From Myxococcales bacterium (GTDB lineage Bacteria; Myxococcota_A; Polyangia; Fen-1088), in the NCBI GenBank assembly GCA_003142855.1, contig PLNW01000121.1:1-35264 (forward strand): DNA of 35,264 nt, read 5' to 3'. Positions 31,266 through 35,264 of the stretch are shown in pieces. Position 1 is the stretch's first letter. Each line of letters starts with the position of its first letter. Below the pieces are notes generated by a model. It saw nothing but the letters and a program-made list of their open reading frames with translations, was not told the DNA's origin and ran no database searches. The translations under genes were made by a program, and so were the position numbers.

Positions 31266-32039
31266 TCATCTCGTGAATTCGTAGAGACCGCAGGCGAATT
31301 CCTGCTTCGCCATATCATCGGGTGACACGTTGTCCAGAAACGCACCTGAGTCTTCAACTGCGGCGAAGGAAACCAGCCTAAGTTCACCGAGAGCCTCGAT
31401 AAGCCTGGTTGGCGCGAAGACGCGATGAGCGTTGAAGCACACCCGTTCCCGTCCGATCGGAACCGAAACGTACAAACGTCCCCCACCTTTCAGAACGCGC
31501 TGGAACGATGCCAGCACCTTCTGCCACCCGCGGACGTCGATCCGATCGCCATACCGTCCAAGTCCGAAGTGCTCGACTGCGTGCAGGCTGGATATCGAAT
31601 CGAGGCTCTCATTTTCGAATGCGCGAAGCGCGGTGGCGTCTTCGCGGACAAACTCCAGGCCGCGCACCCCGGAGGACAGCGGACGAATGTCCAGGACGGT
31701 CACGGGCATGAACACCAGAAGATGCGAAACAAAACCATCAATCCGTGAGCCCACGTCGACATGCCTATGTGGGCGTCTTTCGTAGATCTTGCGCGCTGCC
31801 CAGAGATCCTGAAAAAAGTAGTGTCCGCCGGCCTGCCCCGCATCGGCCCTGAAATCGGCGAGCACGGGGAACAACTCCGAGAGCCCGAGCGGGAAAACGT
31901 CACCGCTCGCGTATGCTGCCTGGTACTCCGCCAACGAGCGGAGGAATCGCGGGAGGCCAAAAATCGAGCGCGCGGCTGTCATAGCATCCAGCCCGAATCC
32001 CGATCGAACGCGGCTTAGTAGATGGTGAAACCTGCTCAT
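31266..32039 (-). CDS. DUF268-type SAM-dependent methyltransferase-like protein
   Basis: The 257-residue protein has YFFQDLWAARKIYER followed by HVDVGSRIDGFVSHLLVFMP (SAM-binding loop I), VTVLDIRPLSSGV (acidic loop II), and SLDSISSLHAVEHFGLGRYGD in the motif IV region. KVLASFQRVLKGGGRLYVSV comes next. This matches the DUF268 group, Rossmann methyltransferase-like proteins often found in polysaccharide clusters. Methylation of a sugar in the repeat is likely but not proven. ATG 32039 is chosen because upstream codons (to 32246) are unconserved in character. It converges on wzx. Confidence 0.8.
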   Translation of the reverse strand: MSRFHHLLSRVRSGFGLDAMTAARSIFGLPRFLRSLAEYQAAYASGDVFPLGLSELFPVLADFRADAGQAGGHYFFQDLWAARKIYERRPHRHVDVGSRIDGFVSHLLVFMPVTVLDIRPLSSGVRGLEFVREDATALRAFENESLDSISSLHAVEHFGLGRYGDRIDVRGWQKVLASFQRVLKGGGRLYVSVPIGRERVCFNAHRVFAPTRLIEALGELRLVSFAAVEDSGAFLDNVSPDDMAKQEFACGLYEFTR

Positions 32040-32409
32040 CGTTGGCCCAAGCCTAGCGACAGCGTGCGTGCCTTGCAACTGTGTCGGCGTCAGTCTGCGT
32101 TTCGGCCGTGAACTCAGCCGGTTTCCCTCCTGTTCGCATGGGCTTCCATCCCACACGATAATCATTCCAACATGCGGCTTCCTGTCCACCTCCCATGCCG
32201 GCTTGGCCGATGCTGCGATGTGCCGATGGGCTTCCCATCGTCTCATTCAATCTGTGTAGTCGACCGACGTTGCCTTCAGCCCCTCCGCCGGACACACCGG
32301 CATGTGCTGGTCACTGCATCCCGATTTCCTATGCAGCACGCCTTGCCTGCCATCAGGACGCGGGGCAGACTTCGTCCGGGCGTCGATTTCGTGATAGCGT
32401 CTCTTTCGA
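32040..32409. other. Divergent gap, nothing recognised
   Basis: This 370-base gap lies between the methyltransferase (minus) and the zinc-ribbon gene (plus). No gene, hairpin terminator or clear promoter is seen. Confidence 0.4.
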
Positions 32410-32721
32410 GTGGCCCCATCTATTGCTCGGCCCCGGTCCCATCTGTGTCCCCGCTGCGGCGCCCTTCTGAAAAGCGATGGTCGCTCCGGGGCGAGCCGAT
32501 GGTTTGCCCGGCTGCTACTTCTTCGTGGCTTTCGCTGCACTAGAGATTGCGGATGGCATGGACTGAGATTTTCGCGCAGTCTGTTTCGGCAGCAAAAACG
32601 GCGGCTGGGGGTGGCGCTGGTCGGCGTTCTGCTCATCGTGATGGCGGCTGCGGCAGTACACTTTGTCCTGTCACGTGTCGGTCCTAGCCCGTCCGACGAG
32701 GGCAGCCAGGAAATCGAATAG
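32410..32721 (+). CDS. Small zinc-ribbon, single-TM protein
   Basis: The 103-residue product has a CPRC (13-16) and C-x3-C (43-47) pair in an RG-rich basic context (LLLLRGFRCTRDCGWHGLRF). One membrane segment follows (GVALVGVLLIVMAAAAVHFVL, about 67-87) and an acidic tail. Small proteins with this zinc-ribbon plus TM layout recur near exopolysaccharide genes in pseudomonadotes; none has a role I can name. The start is GTG 32410; no ATG precedes the Cys pair. The convincing ribbon and TM spacing argue that it is real. Confidence 0.6.
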   Translation: MAPSIARPRSHLCPRCGALLKSDGRSGASRWFARLLLLRGFRCTRDCGWHGLRFSRSLFRQQKRRLGVALVGVLLIVMAAAAVHFVLSRVGPSPSDEGSQEIE

Positions 32722-32766
32722 ATGACCTGGCTGCTTCCGCTGTGCAGGTGTTCGGCGTCGCTGCAT

Positions 32767-34239
32767 TCAACGCGGCTGGTTGGATGAGGGAAGTTCACCC
32801 TCCAGATCGGCGACCCCTGGTTTGGGCATGGCCTTGGGCCAGGACGGCCTACCAAAAACGCGCGAGCAGGTGTTTTCCAGGGCCTGCTTGAGTTGTTCCA
32901 GTTCGACGTCGCTGATGCTGAGCCCGCAGCCGTATGCGATCTTCACTACGGCCGTGCCGACAGAAATCTCCATGGTGCCGTGAAACGGCTCCGTTTCCGG
33001 CCATTCCCCGTGCGAGCGTCGGATGACGATCGGATCGCCGTCTTCACGGCAGTCGACCGAAAGGCAAAGCGCGGTCATGCACAGGGCCTCTGCCACGGAC
33101 TTTAGCCCGCGCCACAGCTCAAGCTCATCGGTGGCCCCAGCCAGTCTTGCCAACCGCTTGGTGGTTTCGAGCTTCGCCTGCACGGTCGCGGATTTTCTGA
33201 GAAAACCATAGCCAAGCTTGCGGATCCCGATGAACCACGCGGTTCCCATAGCCACCAGAATCAGCGCGGTTTGGAAACCGCTGGCCACGGTCAGCAGCAG
33301 GGCCGTGATGCCCAGCAGGCCGCTGGCTCCGTAGAGCAGCAGCACGGCCTGTTTGTGGGTCAGCCCGAGATCCAAGAGCTTGTGGTGGATGTGCGCGCGG
33401 TCAGCGCTGAACATGGGTTGGTGGTTGAGCGCGCGCCGGATCATGGCCAGCAAGGTGTCGGCGATGGGCAGGCCCAGCGCGACGATGGGGATCAGGATGG
33501 CGACCGCGGTTGAAGATTTCTGGCTGGTCTGGATCGAACCCACGGCAAGCACGTACCCGAGGAACATGGATCCCGTGTCGCCCATGAAGATCGAAGCCGG
33601 ATTGAAATTGTAGATCAGGAACCCCACGGTCGCTCCGCTCAGTGCCGCCATGAACAGCATCATGACCGGATCGGGTCGGCTAGCGGCCAGCACAAAGGTC
33701 GTCACCAGGCCAAACAGGCCCACGCCAGCGGCCAGGCCATCGAGCCCGTCGATGAGGTTCATGGCGTTGATGACGCCCACGATCCACAGCACGGTGAAGA
33801 GGATGCTGAACGGCCCCAGGCTGAACACGCCTATGAAGGGCAGCGCGAGGATGTCGATGCGAAAGCCGAACCAGTAGAGCGCGCCTGCGATGGCGAACTG
33901 AGCGAGGAATTTCACGAGCGCGCCCGAGCCGCGGATGTCGTCGTAGAGACCGAGTACACAGATCGCGACACCGCCAAGCAGGAAGGCGATAGCTCGGCGC
34001 GAGTTGGCGTAGAACATCCCGCCCACGCCGCTGGCTTCGAGCAGGAGCGCCAAGAGCGGGGCGTAGAAGCCTGCGACGATGGCGACACCGCCCAGGCGCG
34101 GGATGGGACGGCCATGGACCTTGCGGGCCGAGACGTGGTCGTCGAAGAGATGGTGCTTCAGCGCGAAACGCCGCACCCACGGCGTCAGTAGACCTGACAC
34201 CAGGCAAGCGAGAACGAATGCAACCCCGGCTGTACGCAT
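32767..34239 (-). CDS. WecA/WbpL-family initiating phospho-HexNAc transferase with C-terminal extension
   Basis: The 490-residue integral membrane protein belongs to the polyprenyl-phosphate HexNAc-1-P transferases. It has HGRPIPRLGGVAI, GLYDDIRGSG with Asp100-Asp101, NLIDGLDGLAAG (161-172), FNPASIFMGDTGSMFLGY (212-229), and the substrate loop RAHIHHKLLDLGL (281-293). It should start the lipid-linked repeat unit from UDP-HexNAc on undecaprenyl phosphate. After the last TM, residues about 345-490 form a soluble tail that is not part of WecA; it reads like a small alpha/beta domain (LELWRGLKSVAEALCMTALC, MEISVGTAVVKIAYGC). Similar extended MraY-like proteins exist in accessory glycan loci. It is separately transcribed. 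Confidence 0.88.
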   Translation of the reverse strand: MRTAGVAFVLACLVSGLLTPWVRRFALKHHLFDDHVSARKVHGRPIPRLGGVAIVAGFYAPLLALLLEASGVGGMFYANSRRAIAFLLGGVAICVLGLYDDIRGSGALVKFLAQFAIAGALYWFGFRIDILALPFIGVFSLGPFSILFTVLWIVGVINAMNLIDGLDGLAAGVGLFGLVTTFVLAASRPDPVMMLFMAALSGATVGFLIYNFNPASIFMGDTGSMFLGYVLAVGSIQTSQKSSTAVAILIPIVALGLPIADTLLAMIRRALNHQPMFSADRAHIHHKLLDLGLTHKQAVLLLYGASGLLGITALLLTVASGFQTALILVAMGTAWFIGIRKLGYGFLRKSATVQAKLETTKRLARLAGATDELELWRGLKSVAEALCMTALCLSVDCREDGDPIVIRRSHGEWPETEPFHGTMEISVGTAVVKIAYGCGLSISDVELEQLKQALENTCSRVFGRPSWPKAMPKPGVADLEGELPSSNQPR

Positions 34240-34375
34240 GATGACTCTATGTCTTCCCTAGCTACCTGTTTTCCGCGCCAGTATAGGCGAGTGAAATGCT
34301 ATCACCACTTTCAAGGCGATGGCGTGGGAGCGGACCCTCACCCGCCCGCTTCGCGGGCGGCCTCTCCCACTTCGT

Positions 34376-34461
34376 GGGCGAGGCGATCCGGCCGCTGGCG
34401 CGGCCGTGAAAAGGCAGCGCTCAGCTCGGGGCTCTAGATAGAACATCTGCTCACTCGCCGA
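34376..34461 (+). repeat. 86-bp direct repeat, copy 1
   Basis: It runs from GGGCGAGGCGATCCGGCCGC through GGCAGCGCTCAGCTCGGGGC to CTCACTCGCCGA. It differs from copy 2 (34561-34646) at two positions, GATCCGG/GATACGG and GATAGAAC/GATAAAAC. Strong GGCCGCTGGCGCGGCC stem. Confidence 0.9.
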
Positions 34462-34560
34462 GGTGAACGTCGGCGGCCTCTCAGCCCTGCGGGCCCTTCG
34501 GGTCCGTCACGCCCCACCCCTGCCCCACGCGCGCTTCGCGCGCGCCCTCGCCGGCTGCGC

Positions 34561-34646
34561 GGGCGAGGCGATACGGCCGCTGGCGCGGCCGTGAAAAGGC
34601 AGCGCTCAGCTCGGGGCTCTAGATAAAACATCTGCTCACTCGCCGA
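34561..34646 (+). repeat. 86-bp direct repeat, copy 2
   Basis: A near-identical partner of 34376-34461, 185 bases apart. Its 5' neighbourhood (GCGCGCTTCGCGCGC, CTCGCCGGCTGCGCG) is the reverse complement of the element at 4462-4536. Confidence 0.9.
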
Positions 34647-34781
34647 CGGGGACGTCGGCACGGATCTCGATTCGCCAGGTTCCACGCCATCACTTTCAAG
34701 GGGGAGGTGAAATGCTATCTACCTCAAGCTGCTTCTTGTCGCGTTGAATTCTTGCCAGCGCGCCTCGTCTTAGGGCGATGC

Positions 34782-34910
34782 CTACAACAGGGCGAATCGC
34801 CCGTACTCGGCAAAGTGGCGGTCGAAGGCGATGGCGTCGGTGATACCCAGGCGCGCCATGACCACGAAGCTCATGGCGTCGTCAGCGATGAGGTGCGCCC
34901 GCGCCCGCAT
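34782..34910 (-). pseudogene. PIN-domain toxin C-terminal remnant
   Basis: Forty-two codons before a TAG read LIADDAMSFVVMARLGITDA and IAFDRHFAEYGRF, the final part of VapC-type PIN domains (conserved D-x-F-V-V-M and FDRHF). The first two thirds of the domain, with two catalytic Asp residues, are missing. It is a second decayed VapC in the window, on the other side of the polysaccharide locus. Confidence 0.7.
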
Positions 34911-35058
34911 CAACGAAGACGCGCCTCACCGGACTTACTCGTGTCGGTCCGCGTAAACATCAGCCAGGCGTTGAGGGCGGCGAGGCGCTGCGCCTGGATA
35001 CCCGCAATCATGGCGCGGCTTCTGTGTGCCGATACTGAGAGTGGGTTTCGTTCAAGAT

Positions 35059-35264
35059 CTATGCATGTTGCCGTCGTCCAAGCAGCTTCTGCGTCCGCGC
35101 TTCAGCATGCAGCTTGATGCCCAGAGCGCTGATGACCTTGAGAATCGGGTTTGGAGGTATACTGACCGGCGGATGCGCGGGATGATCGAAACGCAGGGCC
35201 AAGACCCACTTCTCGGGAAAATTGTTCAACGCCTGGTTGACGCGTGCCAGCCGGAGCGCATCTA
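35059..35264 (-). CDS. Unidentified partial gene at the window end
   Basis: A minus-strand frame enters from beyond the window and reads LRLARVNQALNNFPEKWVLA, then HPPVSIPPNPILKVISALGI and KLHAEARTQKLLG before a TAG at 35059-35061. The stretch NPILKVISALGIKLHAE loosely resembles the end of XRE-type antitoxins but too little is visible to assign a family. Its position next to a PIN remnant would suit another TA gene. The start is outside the window. Confidence 0.4.
   Translation of the reverse strand, partial: DALRLARVNQALNNFPEKWVLALRFDHPAHPPVSIPPNPILKVISALGIKLHAEARTQKLLGRRQHA

Larger units (their letters stand above)
34240..34781. other. Repeat-rich, gene-free stretch
   Basis: The stretch is dominated by the duplicated GC-rich element (copies at 34376 and 34561). 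GTGAAATGCTATC occurs near both edges (34291 and 34707), each next to CACTTTCAAG. Frames here are artefacts of the repeats. Confidence 0.6.

Noticed and set aside
34258..34685. Two similar small minus-strand frames (MFYLEPRAERCLFTAAPAA...)
   Set aside because: They are translations of the 86-bp direct repeat, not genes.

Overview
The window is a GC-rich bacterial segment carrying a Wzx/Wzy-dependent surface-polysaccharide locus (about 6.1-34.2 kb). Both sides are bordered by debris of toxin-antitoxin (TA) genes, ATPase genes and GC-rich repeats. The combination of flippase, polymerase, a fused Wzc-type chain-length regulator/tyrosine kinase and a WecA/WbpL-type initiating transferase points to a Gram-negative, most likely a pseudomonadote or a relative with a large accessory genome. 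The sequence does not let me name a genus.

Region 1 (1-6.05 kb) is a gene graveyard. It holds intact or plausible modules: higBA with tandem palindromic operators, one complete DUF4143 ATPase, an MqsA-like regulator and a DUF2442 gene. Between them lie remnants: three DUF4143 C-termini, a RelE/ParE toxin with an in-frame TGA, a nucleotidyltransferase tail, a VapC that lost its N-terminus and is frameshifted, and a DUF4160 tail. Two pieces of a second copy of the glycosyltransferase at 6.66 kb flank a remnant of a UDP-sugar dehydrogenase.

Region 2 (6.1-11.1 kb, + strand) encodes a WcaF-like acetyltransferase, two intact GT4 glycosyltransferases, an N-terminally truncated WbuB-like GT4 and a GT2.

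Region 3 (11.1-24.3 kb) holds the nonulosonate genes. pseI and a pseG-pseH fusion are on the minus strand. pseF, a pseudaminic-acid-associated methylase, and an amidotransferase set (PseA/WbuX, HisH-like WbuY, HisF-like WbuZ) are on the plus strand. pseC, an SDR epimerase and a UDP-GlcNAc 4,6-dehydratase are on the minus strand. A complete 1361-bp insertion sequence with 16-bp target duplications sits between the two arms. Together these genes should make CMP-pseudaminic acid or a close relative and convert an acetamido to an acetamidino group. The dehydratase has the Met-x3-Lys motif of WbpM/PglF-type enzymes rather than the Tyr-x3-Lys of PseB, and the HisF-like protein has lost one catalytic Asp.

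Region 4 (24.5-34.2 kb) holds the assembly genes: a CgeB-like glycosyltransferase with a duplicated tail, a Wzy candidate, Wzc, Wzx, a DUF268 methyltransferase, a small zinc-ribbon membrane protein and the WecA-like initiating transferase with a C-terminal extension. wzc-wzy-GT-dehydratase-SDR-pseC read as one minus-strand series.

Region 5 (34.3 kb to end) has an 86-bp direct repeat whose core recurs inverted at about 4.5 kb, a PIN-toxin remnant and an unidentified partial gene running off the end.
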